A program made the translations under genes and the position numbers. A stretch of DNA of 64,000 bases from Aureobasidium sp. EXF-3400 (taxonomy: Eukaryota > Ascomycota > Dothideomycetes > Dothideales > Saccotheciaceae): the NCBI GenBank assembly GCA_024195585.1, contig SWBL01000257.1:1-64000 (forward strand), written 5' to 3'. This document shows, one piece after another, positions 33,404 through 44,497 of the stretch. The stretch's first letter is position 1. Each line of letters begins with the position of its first letter. A model generated the notes under the pieces. That model had not been told where the DNA came from. It saw only the letters and a program-made list of their open reading frames with translations, and did no database searches.

Positions 33404-34335
33404 TGTCGTGGTTTGGCGTGTCTTGGCGATTCAGTGTGAGCCCTGCGAGGTGTAAAGAATATCAAAGCAAAAAGCAAAAACGAGAGTCACACCGTCCAAT
33501 ATATGATCTTTGACCAAGTCACGCTTTTACTCACCGGCACCAATCTCGCGAAGTTTATGAATCCTACCCAAACCGTCAAACGACGTCGCCGCCCTTTACA
33601 ACCAATGACATCGCATACTGTAAAGTAAAAATGTTTAAAGAGGGCAAGCATGTGGAGAAGTAAGATTGGTCTGCGCCGTTGAAGAAAACCCTGGCGTTCC
33701 CCCATATAGCAAGCCTTGACTCGATCAGGAAGGACAGGAAATGAAGACGGTGAAGATAGCCGTGGTCAGCATCCCACCTACTTTGTTTGGGTGCCTTGAT
33801 CTTCAGGTTGCAACGCTGATGACGCAGTAATGTTTCTGAAGATCACGTCTGGGTTGGATGACGACAATGAGGTCGAAGAGAGATAAAGAGGACGACAAAC
33901 ATGCGGATTTGTTCTCATGTTTGTGCTGCTGTGGTCGTGAGGCTGCGCTATCAAGCGAAGTGGCGCCGATACACGAACCTCATCTCCTGCTTCTAGTTTA
34001 CGTGCGTAGCCATTGAATCAGGCAGCAGCATAACGAGCTGCGATTTGCTAATGGAAGAATCGGGATGTTGATGATGTAAAAGACAGCTGGGAACCTCGAT
34101 CTTGCGCCGGCAAGATATATACTGCTGTCAAACGTCTGGAGTTCTTTGGCGAAAAGAAAGCCATGTCTAGAGGCATTTTGGCGGGGGTTTCCGCATAGTG
34201 ACGCTCCGGTTGGGGAGTAGATACTGAAGCCCCCAGCTCGGGACGCCCTCCATCCCAAAGACCTCCATCCCAAAGAAATCTCTAGTCCGACATTGTCGAT
34301 GCACATCACGAACAACAACATCATCAGATCGTAAC
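33404..34335. other. Intergenic with short tandem duplication
   Basis: Holds the promoter of the GPI-type gene. At about 34246-34275 a 15-base unit (cctccatcccaaaga) occurs twice in tandem. A minus-strand frame across 33998-34555 is the shadow of the decayed gene that follows. Confidence 0.45.
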
Positions 34336-35142
34336 ATGTACTACAGGGGTAGCATTCCAGCCTATTTGGTAGACGATGGACTAGGGTTTGGGAGCGAAAG
34401 TGAAGAGGATCAAGAATCTGAACCGACAGATGGCGGTCACGATGACGAGTCCGACCGCTCATATGATTCGGCGGCTGAAGATGATCTTCACGATATTGAC
34501 ACATAGGAGGAAGCCATGAGATGGGCATAAGAGAAGGAAGCAAACGCCATCGCACAAGAGCAGAAACTCACGGCAGATCTCCAAGCTGGAAAATCGACGC
34601 TCGTGGGACCTCTTAAAGGCAGGTGGAATCTCTCATCGGAACACTTTTACTCTGGCGAAGGCAGTTTCGACACGTTGTTCTTTGGCGAGCCTAGCGACTC
34701 TGATCTGGAAGAATACGGCGAGCCACAAGCTTCCTCGAAACTGGCCGGGCACTTGCAATTGAGACCGAAAGGGGAACCGCTCTGCAGTCTAGTAGCACCA
34801 TTCTAACCACCCTCAAACGCATCATTGGATGCCCATCGAGCTACCACTGTGAAACGACGACTTCCAGAAGCTGGTTTTTACGTCAAGGTCACTTTTCTTG
34901 GTGGCGGCATATTACGAGTTTCGGCCTGTACAGCTCGCGTCACTGGATACGGAGGGGACGAGGTGAACATTGACTTCGTTGGCGTGTGTAACGATCTTGG
35001 AAAGTTCCAGAGACAGTATGCCGAGGAGCGACGACGACAACAAGAGCTTGAGGCCAAGTATGAGAGTCATCCTAAGAAAACGGATGGTCTCAAGCCTTGG
35101 AATGACATCTAGGAAATTACAGAAATTCCGGACAAAGACTAA
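34336..35142 (+). pseudogene. Decayed gene with in-frame stops, unrecognised family
   Basis: One plus-strand frame stays coherent from ATG 34336 to about 35142 but is cut by TAG at 34504, TAA at 34528 and TAA at 34804; a TAG at 35110 may be a fourth cut before a TAA at 35140. All are one C-to-T step from Gln codons. The reading before, between and after the stops is of one character: acidic and Ser-rich at first (GSESEEDQESEPTDGGHDDE), then ANAIAQEQKLTADLQAG, GRWNLSSEHFYSGEGSFDTL, a hydrophobic-basic part (GFYVKVTFLGGGILRVSA) and a charged coiled end (FQRQYAEERRRQQELEAKYE). No third-frame shift is needed, so indels are absent and the decay looks recent. I do not recognise the family. Stop-codon readthrough cannot be excluded but is unlikely. 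Confidence 0.6.
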
Positions 35143-35400
35143 GCAGTCCAAAAAATTTCTATCGTACCAGATTGTTGATATTTGAGGCTTATCGATAAGG
35201 GTAGCTGGTATAGCCTCCCCACGCTTTTAACGATTCAATGTCGCCGATCTAACAACAGTCCGGACATGGCTTCGGCGACTAACCAGATTTACTGATCAAG
35301 CATCCCTCTATCCATCATCGAGACGACGTTGACTCATACAAATACTGGCTTGTCTGATATATCGTCCCCCTTTCCTTGAGCCAACCCCTGGCCTGAAACC

Positions 35401-36192
35401 ATGTTCAAGTTCAACCAAGCCAACGTCATCTACAGTCCGAAAGTGATAGGGTGTTTGCTCCAAGCACCAGCTACAGTAAACCGAGCTGCCACAGTGATCT
35501 GTCTCATCACGCCCCGCCTTATCGACCGACGTCCCATCGGCACAGACGCATTATCAACAGGCCACGTCCTTTCGAAGGTCATCGCCTCTGCCTCGAGAAG
35601 CTTCCTCCCGGCACAGGGGAAGGAAACACCGACTCTGAAACGCATTCTCGCGCCGCAACGTCCAGTTCTCGAGCTTCGATCTCATTGTTCAGCCAGAGCC
35701 AGGATGGCAGACGAGCCCACCATACACACCCTCTATGAGCGACGAACAGGCACGTGGCAATATGTAGTATCTGATCCGTCCACGAAGGCCGCCGTCATCG
35801 TTGATCCAGTCTTGGACTATGACTCTACCACCCAGATGATTACGACTGACACGGCTAATTCGATTCTATCGTTGGTCAAACAAAAGGGTCTTCGTGTAGA
35901 ACGAATCCTGGAGACTCACGTTCACGCAGATCACATAACTGCGGCCTCCTATCTCCAGAACAGGGTTTCTCGAGAACAGAACCATAAGCCGCTCGTCTGT
36001 ATCGGTAAACGCATTGTGCAGGTGCAGAAGCTGTTCGGCCAAAGATATCAGATCCCGGCGGAGGAATACGAGGGCGTATTTGACAAGCTACTTGATGATG
36101 ACGAGACCTTTAGCTTAGGCAAACTCACGGTGACGGCTTTGCACCTGCCCGGCCATACTCCTGACCATCGGCAGAGTGCATATATCATGTAA
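35401..36192 (+). pseudogene. 3'-truncated metallo-beta-lactamase (ETHE1-like persulfide dioxygenase)
   Basis: The frame encodes 263 aa. Residues 1-101 are a basic, Ser-rich leader, possibly mitochondrial; a second ATG at 35704 (MADEPTIHTLYERRTGTWQY) is the usual cytosol-type start. The fold begins normally: VSDPSTKAAVIVDPVLDYD, ETHVHADHITAASYLQ (HxHxDH metal motif near 173-178) and LHLPGHTPDH near residue 250. Directly after this the protein ends with RQSAYIM and a stop at 36190-36192. The second half, which should bring GDSLF with the bridging Asp and the last metal His, is not found in the following 146 bases in any frame. ETHE1-type enzymes oxidise glutathione persulfide in sulfide detoxification and need those residues. 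The locus is therefore probably a truncated remnant ending at a rearrangement point next to the DUF1275 gene. Confidence 0.65.
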
Positions 36193-36338
36193 AAAGCCAA
36201 CCAGGGACGCATCCTCTCAATTTCTATAGGTTGACTCTCTGATCGAAAGCCTACTCTGGAGGGATATTGAGACCGCTATGGTGCTGTTCAATTCGCATCT
36301 TCTGTCTGAAGTGCTAGGATATGAATGCCTGTTGTGCT

Positions 36339-37181
36339 CTATCTGCTTCCAGTGCAAGCTTTGCGCTTTATCGCTTTCTCCAGATCTACTTTCTCGCCCT
36401 CTTCCTCAGTCCCTTTGTTCAACAAGAATAGCCCAGAAACGAAAGCCTTTATCCCTGCACAGATCCCTAAGGTACCCGACGATCCTACATATCTGTATGC
36501 CACTGCGCCTACGAAGCTTCCCACGATCAACATACTGAGGAACCCCACCCGTCTGTTCCTCTGCCTGTTATGCGTCACTCCGGCAAAAAGACTTGGATCG
36601 ATAAAGATGTCAATGTAAGCTGCTGTCGCCATTGCAGTAGTGATATCGGTGATTTTGAGTGCTCGAACCATGCCCACCTGGGCACCAGATGATAGCGCCA
36701 ACATGGCTAGTGCAGCTTTCCGGTATTGTGGCCTGGAATCGCTGCTCGCAGCCTGTAGACCCGCCGCTGTGGCCATCAGAGCTGTCTGCAACAGGTTCGA
36801 TGCTAACAACCACCAGCGAAGTTGTTTGACGCCAAACCAGTTGGCGACTTGGCCCAGAATCAAGATTCCAGAAGCAAAACAAGAGAGGGAAATGACCGCG
36901 TTGATGACGTCCACGTGGCTTGATGAGTGAGGAGACGAAATGCCTAGCGCGCCGATGGCAAGGATGATGGTATTGCCTGTTTGATTTGAAGCGAAGCATG
37001 AGAAGTCTGGATATGCGATTGCGTCTTGGATGCCCGTTGCAAAGCTCAGTAGCAAAAGCTCGACTTCAATGATGTGCGTGTCAGATGGTATCGTCGCTTG
37101 CAGGTAGCGCGATAGGGAAGAGGATTTCTGAACCTCAACGTGGTTGTTATTTCCCGTTGTGCTGTTATGTACGTCTGCCAT
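36339..37181 (-). CDS. DUF1275 (YoaK family) membrane protein
   Basis: A single exon on the minus strand; from ATG 37181 it gives 280 aa (MADVHNSTTGNNNHVEVQ..). The frame is open further upstream to about 37343 but that extension lacks any feature. Six or so hydrophobic segments are visible. Family hallmarks are LSFATGIQDAIAYPDFSCFA followed by SNQTGNTIILAIG, SGAQVGMVRALKITDITT, and a basic cytosolic loop HNRQRNRR before the last helices. YoaK-type proteins occur in bacteria and fungi, and their transport or structural role is not known. It ends 147 bases from the truncated metallo-beta-lactamase gene in convergent orientation. Confidence 0.85.
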   Translation of the reverse strand: MADVHNSTTGNNNHVEVQKSSSLSRYLQATIPSDTHIIEVELLLLSFATGIQDAIAYPDFSCFASNQTGNTIILAIGALGISSPHSSSHVDVINAVISLSCFASGILILGQVANWFGVKQLRWWLLASNLLQTALMATAAGLQAASSDSRPQYRKAALAMLALSSGAQVGMVRALKITDITTAMATAAYIDIFIDPSLFAGVTHNRQRNRRVGFLSMLIVGSFVGAVAYRYVGSSGTLGICAGIKAFVSGLFLLNKGTEEEGEKVDLEKAIKRKACTGSR

Positions 37182-38941
37182 TGAGAAACTTGTTTGTTGG
37201 GTGATCTGATCCCTGAGTCCACTATTTGTCCTCCAGAATTTGAGTTCATCCAAGGGTTTGTGACGAAGAAACGTTCGTGATCGGCGACCAAGATAAACTC
37301 GGCGACTTGACAAACCTGCCACGACATTAATGTTCCTGTTCATTACATTCCACTTCACGATCTCGAAAGCTTAATGGCATGGACTCGAATTTCCTGACCA
37401 CGCAGTCAAACTATTTGCCATTGCGCAGCACAGCAATAAGGGAAGGGGTTCAACCAGACGCTTGCCGTGCACTACCGTCTATCTTGAATTCGACTGCGGG
37501 AATTAATCTGCATATTATTTCCGACCAACACCATTTCTATGTGATAGATGTCGATAAAGCGCGAATTCAATGAACCCCAGGTCTTACAATGGTAAAGCTA
37601 TTGCCGATCATCTGTTTTTCCGCACGAATCCGTCGGATAGGGATCCCGAGAATCCCATACTATGACATTTGCACCCAAATGTTTCTGATCTTTGCGCGGA
37701 CCCTATTGCTGGTTTTCGTCATCTGGATCTCGAGGTTGCAAGGCTGTACAACTATTCGAACATGCCACGAACTCTTAGCCCTCTCTACTTGATCTAGGTC
37801 AATGCAAAATCATCTGGCGAACGTTTGCTTCGATTCATCACCAGATTTGGACTCGGCAAGAGCGACCTTTCCGTACACTGTCAACATTAGGAATGACGTA
37901 TAACAGTCATATACTGCATTATTTTGCTTCTCCTTCAGAGATCTTAGCAGCTTGTGGATCAGTACTGGTGTCTACGCAGCGATTACTACTATTATCTTTG
38001 AAACGGGTAAGATGGAAGCATCACCGATAACCCAGATACCAGGAGATCATCTCTGGCATAGAATAATTATGTTGACGTCTATCCCTGTCGTAAGTATCGT
38101 AGCTATGGATTGTCAAGACAAGCGAGTCTATGTCAGCAAGAGCGTCAAGCAAGTCCTTGATGCTGCTACAATGAACGCTAATGCCGGAGGCAACATTAAG
38201 TTTCTGATAGGTGACTACATCGCCATCATGCCGGGTGAGAAAGTTATCTTGAGGAGAGAAGCTGTCCACGCTGGTGTTATTTTCTTTCCGGTGGCTGATT
38301 GAGGACACCACTCGATAGTCAATCTTGATATTCAGAGCGTCAACCCTTTTCTTGTGCCACGGGTAACCAATAAACGAGATCGCTTCTCGAAGTCAAGAAG
38401 GCTGTATTTCTGTAAAAGTCTTTTCCGAAGCCAGCTGGCAATCTCGCTCACCTTGCCAACACTTTTACTCCGACGAACGTTCTGGAAATGCCGCGGCTCG
38501 CTTTCGCAGAACAGTGCGGATCTTGGACGATCAAAAAGTGTCTGTAACTATCCTGTTGCGAAGAACGTTTCAGATGTACTTAGGGCTCAGCTAGGAGTAG
38601 GGCTGGCCTCGACGTCCACTTCACCGGCCTTCAGATCTCGTTGCATGCTCAAGAGCTCATTGGCTTGTGGGAATGTGCCAACTGTTGAGTTATGACATTT
38701 GGCACCACGAAGGCGAAAGCAAATTCCCATAAGATCGAACAGTAAAACGACGGTTATCGAGATTTTTGACTGAGAAAACACTCCTTTTTTGCATGGCTAC
38801 ACAAGCTAACCTGGTTTGCTGACCAGCAGTCTCCAGATGCCAACCAATAGTTGCTACAGTATTCGAAAACATGAATTCTGAAATCGACCGAAAAAACGCC
38901 TCTCCATCTGTCAGAAACATCGACCTCAAAGGAAGGTGCAT
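37182..38941. other. Gene-poor interval, 1.8 kb
   Basis: Short frames only. The longest (about 37952-38302, plus strand) has no ATG where its frame opens and matches no family I recognise. It could be relic sequence, as it lies near two broken genes, but I cannot show that. Confidence 0.4.
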
Positions 38942-39631
38942 CTAGGATGTACCCTGCAGCTTGCCAACAACAAACTTGGTACCCATGTTCTGCACGTTGG
39001 AGTCATTAGGGTAAGACAAGTGCTGAGCATCAATACCAGCGCCATGAGTGGTATCGCAAACACCATCGCCATAAGCGCAAACATCCAAAGTGCGGGAAAT
39101 CCAGCTGGAGGGGATGGAGTTGGAGTAAGCGTTATACTCGAGTCCATTGACGTTTCTAGTAGTGGTGCCGCCGGTGCTGTCGACATTGCAAGTCAATCCG
39201 CTCTTGTGGAGGGGGTCACCGATGAGGAAAACGCCCTTGACGGCCGTGTTTGCGGTGCCGGTCAATTGCGACAAGGCGTTGACGGTGGCGGCGGCGCCTT
39301 GGGAGTATCCCTCGAGGATGAAGCATTCGTTGGGGCTGGTCTGCAGGGTGGTCTTGATGTGGTTGACAATGTCGGCAGTGCCTGCTGCAGAGTTTTGACT
39401 GTAGTCGGCGGCGTAGACGGTGTTGTAGACTTTGCCGCCCGAGACTTGGGATTGGATGTTGCGGTTCATGGTGAGGAAGCCTGAAGAAGGTCCTTGAGCC
39501 TCGCCGGTGCCGCGGGTGTCGATGAGAGTGTAGCTCGAGCAGGCTGGGGCGCGGTCCTCGAGGTCGATGGGGCTGGCAGCGGCAAGACCGAGGAGGGAGG
39601 CTCCAATGACAACACTGTTGGTGAAATGCAT
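38942..39631 (-). CDS. Cutinase (CE5 family)
   Basis: A single exon of 229 aa from ATG 39631, chosen because it starts a clear signal peptide (MHFTNSVVIGASLLGLAAAS). Cutinase features follow in order: TLIDTRGTGEAQGPSSGFLT, the nucleophile elbow EGYSQGAAA (Ser 110), CAYGDGVCD with the catalytic Asp near 189, and QHLSY with His near 204. Cysteines are placed for the two conserved disulfides. These secreted serine esterases hydrolyse cutin polyester or acetyl groups on plant polymers. Length is normal for the family. The enzyme supports a plant-associated lifestyle, together with the rhamnosidase and glucanase in the window. Confidence 0.92.
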   Translation of the reverse strand: MHFTNSVVIGASLLGLAAASPIDLEDRAPACSSYTLIDTRGTGEAQGPSSGFLTMNRNIQSQVSGGKVYNTVYAADYSQNSAAGTADIVNHIKTTLQTSPNECFILEGYSQGAAATVNALSQLTGTANTAVKGVFLIGDPLHKSGLTCNVDSTGGTTTRNVNGLEYNAYSNSIPSSWISRTLDVCAYGDGVCDTTHGAGIDAQHLSYPNDSNVQNMGTKFVVGKLQGTS

Positions 39632-41102
39632 GATTGTGGTGAGGAAGATGAGTTGATCCTGAACGAAGGTGGTGGATGGGAAAATGAGTGATGAGATGCT
39701 GTTCGGTTTCGCAGACACCAAGGTATTTATATACCTCTAGACGCAAAGGCCTATAGCTTGTCAGGTTCTCCTGTTTGAGACTAGATTGCTTAGCGAATAG
39801 CCCTACAAGCACGACTCGCAACTTGGAGAACAAGGTTATTGTTTCACCTTTCCGCGCCACACCACCATGAAATACACCGCGGGGGCTCGAACATTATGCT
39901 AAGACAGCCTTCCAATGACTGCGATATCGCGGTTCTTTACCAATTTCTGCAAGATCGGCCATAAGATCGCTCATCTTGGCGAGAAACGTGCCTCGTCGTT
40001 AAAGCACAAGCATCCAATCAAGCATGTAGCGCCTCAACCTTGTTTCAACCTCCACCTGTCATGGGCAAGCAGGGCAAGCAGGGCAAGCCACTTGATACGC
40101 ACGTAGCCGCAAAGGTCAAAGGTGTTCATGTCAGATGTCCTGCAAAAGTCTGGTACACAGCTGTCCACGACTCGTCAAGCATGCCCTTGGTGCATTTTCC
40201 GCAACAAGTGTAAGAAAACTCTATAGGCGAATCGCACTCGAGTTGGCCAGATCTGCAAATGCTGCAATTGCCGGGACGAATACAATAACTCCGCACGTCC
40301 TAACAATGAGTAAGGCATGGAAATTATTGCTCTCTCTCCATTAGCCCGAAGATCTCGATTTTCGATTGGTTGTGATGCGCATGCTCGACTACTCCACTAT
40401 CACACTTCCTTCAATCTATATGCACATGCAGTCCAGGCACTCCTTGTCTATCGCAGAGGGGCTTGCATGAAAGGGAAGTCCCTCCGACGATCTGAAACAT
40501 GCTTTTCCAACGCTCAAGGGCAAAGTACCGAGGCTCGAATGTGCGGTCTTCTCCATCGCTTGGCAGGAGCCCTTGACCTTGCTTTCGCTTTCGCCAATCT
40601 GCTCATGATCATCATGCATTGAATGTATTGTCCTAATGTGGAAGATGTCGCAGGACTCTTCTCGTCTCAAAGGCAAATGCAATATATATTTGCTGTGGAT
40701 ATTGGCCTTCAAGGCTCGACATCAACCGAATGCTGAGCCAGCAAAATTCTGGGGGGCGCCGGCAACTAAGGCGGGCTCAATAAACTAAAACTTTGGTTAA
40801 ATGCGCTTTTACAGACTATAGACAACTTGGGCATATGCAGAAGAGATCGGAAAAAGATGATCGCTCATCTCGCGTATCATACTGGCATGCATATGCATCA
40901 TGTACACCAAGGAACCAGAAAGCGCCACGATCGCTTGGCAATCAAGGTCGGGTGATCAAAGCCCAAGCTTGCATGCCAGCCGACCTCAAACCACAAAACT
41001 CGGACAGAATAATGTACACTGCTTTCTAAACGTGACTCTGTGATGGACAATCTGCCTGAAAACCAAAGAGAACGCAAAAGCAAAAGATCCTCCTGCCTCC
41101 TG
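39632..41102. other. Intergenic, 1.5 kb, with a small tandem repeat
   Basis: Upstream of cutinase and downstream of the alpha/beta hydrolase. A 9-base unit (gggcaagca) is repeated three times at 40063-40089. No gene is supported. Confidence 0.45.
40063..40089. repeat. 9-bp tandem repeat, three copies
   Basis: The unit gggcaagca is repeated three times in direct tandem, with the last base of the third copy changed. No link to a gene is seen. Confidence 0.8.
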
Positions 41103-42173
41103 TTAAGCAAACACCTCGCTCATCAACCACTCACAAGCCCTTTCATAAGCCAATTCCGTAATCCTCTTTCTCTCCCTCTCAGCACTAGGTTCCTTTTTCG
41201 TCACGTAGTTAAACCCATGTTGTGCTCCCAACACCATCTCCCACCAGATATTGCCTTTTCTCCATGTTTGCACGCCTTGTCTGTCATCTTCTTCTTTGTG
41301 TCCCTCTTCCCTTTCTCCTTTTTCGTGCTCGGCGTATATTTTTGCGGTCTCATGGGCTTCGTTGCACAAGACATCGTACTCAGCACCCACGAATCTGAGC
41401 TTGGCGGGTAGGAGTTTGCGATCCGCGTAGATGGGCGATAGGCGTGGGTTGCAGAGGTCTACGCCGGAAGGTAAATAGCCATAGGTAAACAGTTCTCCGC
41501 TTTTGGCAAGGACATCGGGTAGACCATCAGGTGAATCTCTCATCTCGCCTCTATACTTTGCCGAAAAGTCGCATGAGGGATACCAAAGCAATAGTGCTTT
41601 GAACTTTCCCTGCAAAGAAGGCTCCTGTGCAACCGATAGAGAAAGATTTCCTCCAGCAGAGAAACCTCCCATGGCGATTCTAGTCTCATCGATGGGAAGC
41701 TCCTCATCATCCAGGATTTGCGTAACCACATCGATCAAATCCTCCGTTTGTGTTGGAAACGCATAGGTGGGAGATTTCCTGTAATCGCAGGATACAACCA
41801 GTACTCCCCTGTTTCTCAGAAACTCACACCAAGTCTCGTCGTGGAAAGGGTCGCCAATGGCAAAACCTCCGCCGTGGATATCGATGTATAGGGGTAGTTT
41901 ATCGCCTTCTTTGTAGTTTTCCGGGAGCCAGACATCGTGGACAAGGCCGGCAGATCCCAGGGGTTTGCGGTAGGAAGGTTGGAGGGTCCCCATGCCTTTG
42001 TAGCGGAAAAAGCGCAATGTGCCTAGTAAACTGCGGATGCTGATTTTGAACATCCACAGACGGAGCCAGAGGCGTATGCGTGCGGAAACAGGTTCTGAGA
42101 TATGTGATGCTGGCGCAGGAACAGCAGCGGCTTCCGCCTGGGTCGCTGCAGGGGTGGGATCCATGGTCGACAT
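41103..42173 (-). CDS. Alpha/beta hydrolase, hormone-sensitive-lipase (HSL) type
   Basis: A single exon of 356 aa on the minus strand. The oxyanion motif HGGGFAIGDPF (residues 100-110), the nucleophile elbow GGFSAGG (Ser 172), FVGAEYDVL (Asp 267) and GAQHGFN (His 319) form a complete catalytic set of the HSL-type esterases. A hydrophilic insert, EHEKGEREEGHKEEDDRQG, between the Asp and His is unusual in its charge. No signal peptide is seen; a Trp/Arg-rich amphipathic part near residues 32-57 (LWLRLWMFKISIRSLLG) could sit on a membrane. Substrates in this family include small esters, carbamates and lactones; none can be assigned here. ATG 42173 is the first in frame. Confidence 0.87.
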   Translation of the reverse strand: MSTMDPTPAATQAEAAAVPAPASHISEPVSARIRLWLRLWMFKISIRSLLGTLRFFRYKGMGTLQPSYRKPLGSAGLVHDVWLPENYKEGDKLPLYIDIHGGGFAIGDPFHDETWCEFLRNRGVLVVSCDYRKSPTYAFPTQTEDLIDVVTQILDDEELPIDETRIAMGGFSAGGNLSLSVAQEPSLQGKFKALLLWYPSCDFSAKYRGEMRDSPDGLPDVLAKSGELFTYGYLPSGVDLCNPRLSPIYADRKLLPAKLRFVGAEYDVLCNEAHETAKIYAEHEKGEREEGHKEEDDRQGVQTWRKGNIWWEMVLGAQHGFNYVTKKEPSAERERKRITELAYERACEWLMSEVFA

Positions 42174-42860
42174 TTTCTCCTGTGGATTTCGTGATGGAGA
42201 CTGGTGTTTTCTTGAGAGGTTTGCGCAAGTGTATCAATGCGCGTCCGGGATAGCTGTTGATTTTCCCCCCCGAGTATATGCTGCTACAAGTAACACAGGA
42301 TCAGGCGAAATGGAGGCAAGAAGACCAAGAGTGAGCAGAAAAGAAAAACCAAACAAGCAGACAAGATACGTTTCAGATAGCAAAGACGTGTGCTTGGCTA
42401 CACTGCCACTAAGGTGCGGTCTAGAAGGGTGATACAATACTATTGGAGTGGGGGAGATTGCGCTTTCCTGATGCAGCCTGTGGAGTCCCGAGAATCTCGG
42501 CCATTTCTGGTGGGGCGGGGTTTGAGTCTGAGACATTTGCTGCTTGCATGACCCTGCTGCCTGTTTCTGGCCAAATATTAATGGCGGGAGTTGTCCAATC
42601 TCCACGGGCACTGGCAAGATACCCACATAAGCTGGGTTGTGTATCAGATAGTGGCATCGAGACATCAACGATTGCACAGGTTATTTCTGCAGCAGGGGTG
42701 GTAAGCGTTCCAGGCCATACGTCTTCGTTACAACACGATTTCAGACATCTCTCAGCATCCACGGCGAAGCCTTGCAGCAACTGTGTCCAGGAGTCATGAG
42801 AGGGTTATGGCATTAGACTTGGGTATCTCTAGGTGTAGGTTTGTTATCTCTAGTTCATCT
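42174..42860. other. Intergenic
   Basis: Between the 5' end of the hydrolase gene and the 3' end of the decarboxylase. Overlapping frames of about 100-150 codons on both strands are mutually exclusive and without features. Confidence 0.45.
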
Positions 42861-44497
42861 CTATACCTTCAACTCCTTGCCAACTTCCTCAATAGCCTTG
42901 ATCAATCCCTCCAAAGTACCTTTTCTCGTCGCAGGATTAACCACAACCCTGAAAAACTTTCCATCCTCTCCAGGTGCATAGTCAACCATAAAGCCCCTAG
43001 GAATCAATTTGTGCGCAATGGATTCCGTGATTTTGGAATTTGCTTCTGGATCTCCTTCTTGCTTGTTGTAGTAAAAGCAAACTTGCCAACAGGGAGGTGG
43101 GTTTTCTGAGACCAGGGTAAAAGCAGGGTTGGCAGAAACAAGGGAAGCGAGGGTTGATGCAGCAGCAAAGGCATTATCGATGGAAGACTCAAAGCCAGAA
43201 CTGCCGTAGTAGATCCAGGAAAGAGCGAGTTTTAGCGCGTCGCCTCTGCGTCCGCATTGAGGTGTCAAGTCTGCCAGATCCCAGATTTCTGCTTCGGGGC
43301 GAGGGGCGGAAGGGGTGGGGGTTGCGGTGGTGTCTGCAATTGACGCATCTTCGTCTTCGTTGCTGTGGAAGAGGTAGCCAGCAGGCAATGTCATTGCTTT
43401 TTGGAACTGTCTGAGATCTTTTCCGAGAAGGAAGGAGCAAGTCATAGGCACAGAAAGCATTTTATGCGGTGTGACGCCGATACTGTCTGCTCTGTGAATG
43501 CCATCCAGTTTATGTTTCTGTGCTGCAGAGAAAATGACAGGACCGCCCCAGGAACCATCAATATGGAGCCAGAGTTTGTGCTTTTGGCACACATCCGCAA
43601 TAGCAGAGATAGGGTCGTAAGAACCCAAGACGGTAGTTCCAGCAGTGGCATTGACGTAGAAGGGTACTTCTCCAGCATCTTTTGACTTTCGAACTGCTTC
43701 GTCGAGGGCAGAAGGGAGCATACGACCTTGTTTGTCCACCGCAACGCCAATCACAGCGGAAGAGCCAAATCCAAACATCTGCGCTGCCTTTTCAAGCGAG
43801 TAATGACCGTGTGCAGAGGTAAACAGTGTAAATCTGCGACCATTAATACCATCCGTCTTGGTCTCTGGATGCAGGGTATTTCTCGCAATGGCGATACTCG
43901 TAGCATTACTCGCCGAGCCTCCAGGTTGCGAAATACCACCGCCATGGGGGCCGTCAAAGCCAAACAGTTTTGCCAAAGCCTTGCTAGTTGTCTTTTCCAC
44001 AATCGTCAATGCTGGCGAGACTTGATAGACGTGCAAGTTTGTGTTGAGCACGGCAAGCAGCATTTCCGACACAACACCAACGGCATTGGTAGATGCATAC
44101 AGTTTATCCATGAAGCCTTGGTCCCAAGTGTTGACACTGTACTTCAGCAGTTTTTCCACGACCTCCAAGAGTCCGGATTTGCCTTGCGAGGCTTCGGGGA
44201 GTTGGACGTCAAAGAGCGATTTCAGCTTGTTGGGGGGATGGTGTTCGACGAGAGCGGTTCGGGGTCCTTGGCCCTGGATGGCGAGACCATGGCCTGTATG
44301 TTTGATCGCAGCATCTTCATCTGCAGAGCGAATGAAAGGGATGATGAGCTCTTGGATCGAATTGAGGAGCTGTGTGTTGCGAAATACTCGTCAGCCAGTG
44401 TCAGTCTCCACTGCTTGGGAACTTTGCATACATCGTTGACCTCATCTGCTCTTGCCAATGGCTTTTCCTCAGCCGGTCGTGAAGGTAGGGACGTCAT
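42861..44497 (-). CDS. Group II PLP-dependent decarboxylase (glutamate / cysteine-sulfinate type)
   Basis: Exons 44497..44432 and 44369..42861 on the minus strand join in phase to 524 aa; the 62-nt intron (donor GTATGC) joins ARADEVND-LLNSIQELIIPF. Family landmarks are GPRTALVEHHPP, NTWDQGFMDKLYASTNAVGV, GGISQPGGSASNATSIAIAR, FYVNATAGTTVLGSYDPI, HIDGSWGGP and VTPHKMLSVPMTCSFLL, where Lys near 325 should bind pyridoxal phosphate. The fold is that of GAD and CSAD, which turn glutamate, aspartate or cysteine sulfinate into GABA, beta-alanine or hypotaurine. Substrate choice cannot be set from sequence by eye. The C-terminus (RVVVNPATRKGTLEGLIKAI) is complete. Confidence 0.88.

Noticed and set aside
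33998..34555. 185-codon minus-strand frame over the decayed gene
   Set aside because: Composition is random-like; the plus-strand frame is far more protein-like despite its stops.
37952..38302. 116-codon plus-strand frame in the gene-poor interval
   Set aside because: No ATG where its frame opens, no recognised motif, and flanked by equally random frames on the other strand.
38936..39484. Gly/Val-rich plus-strand frame over the cutinase
   Set aside because: Antisense shadow of a GC-rich gene; the cutinase on the other strand has its full catalytic triad.
42234..42799. Overlapping 118-147 codon frames on both strands
   Set aside because: Mutually exclusive, no family features and no splice sites that join them to neighbours.
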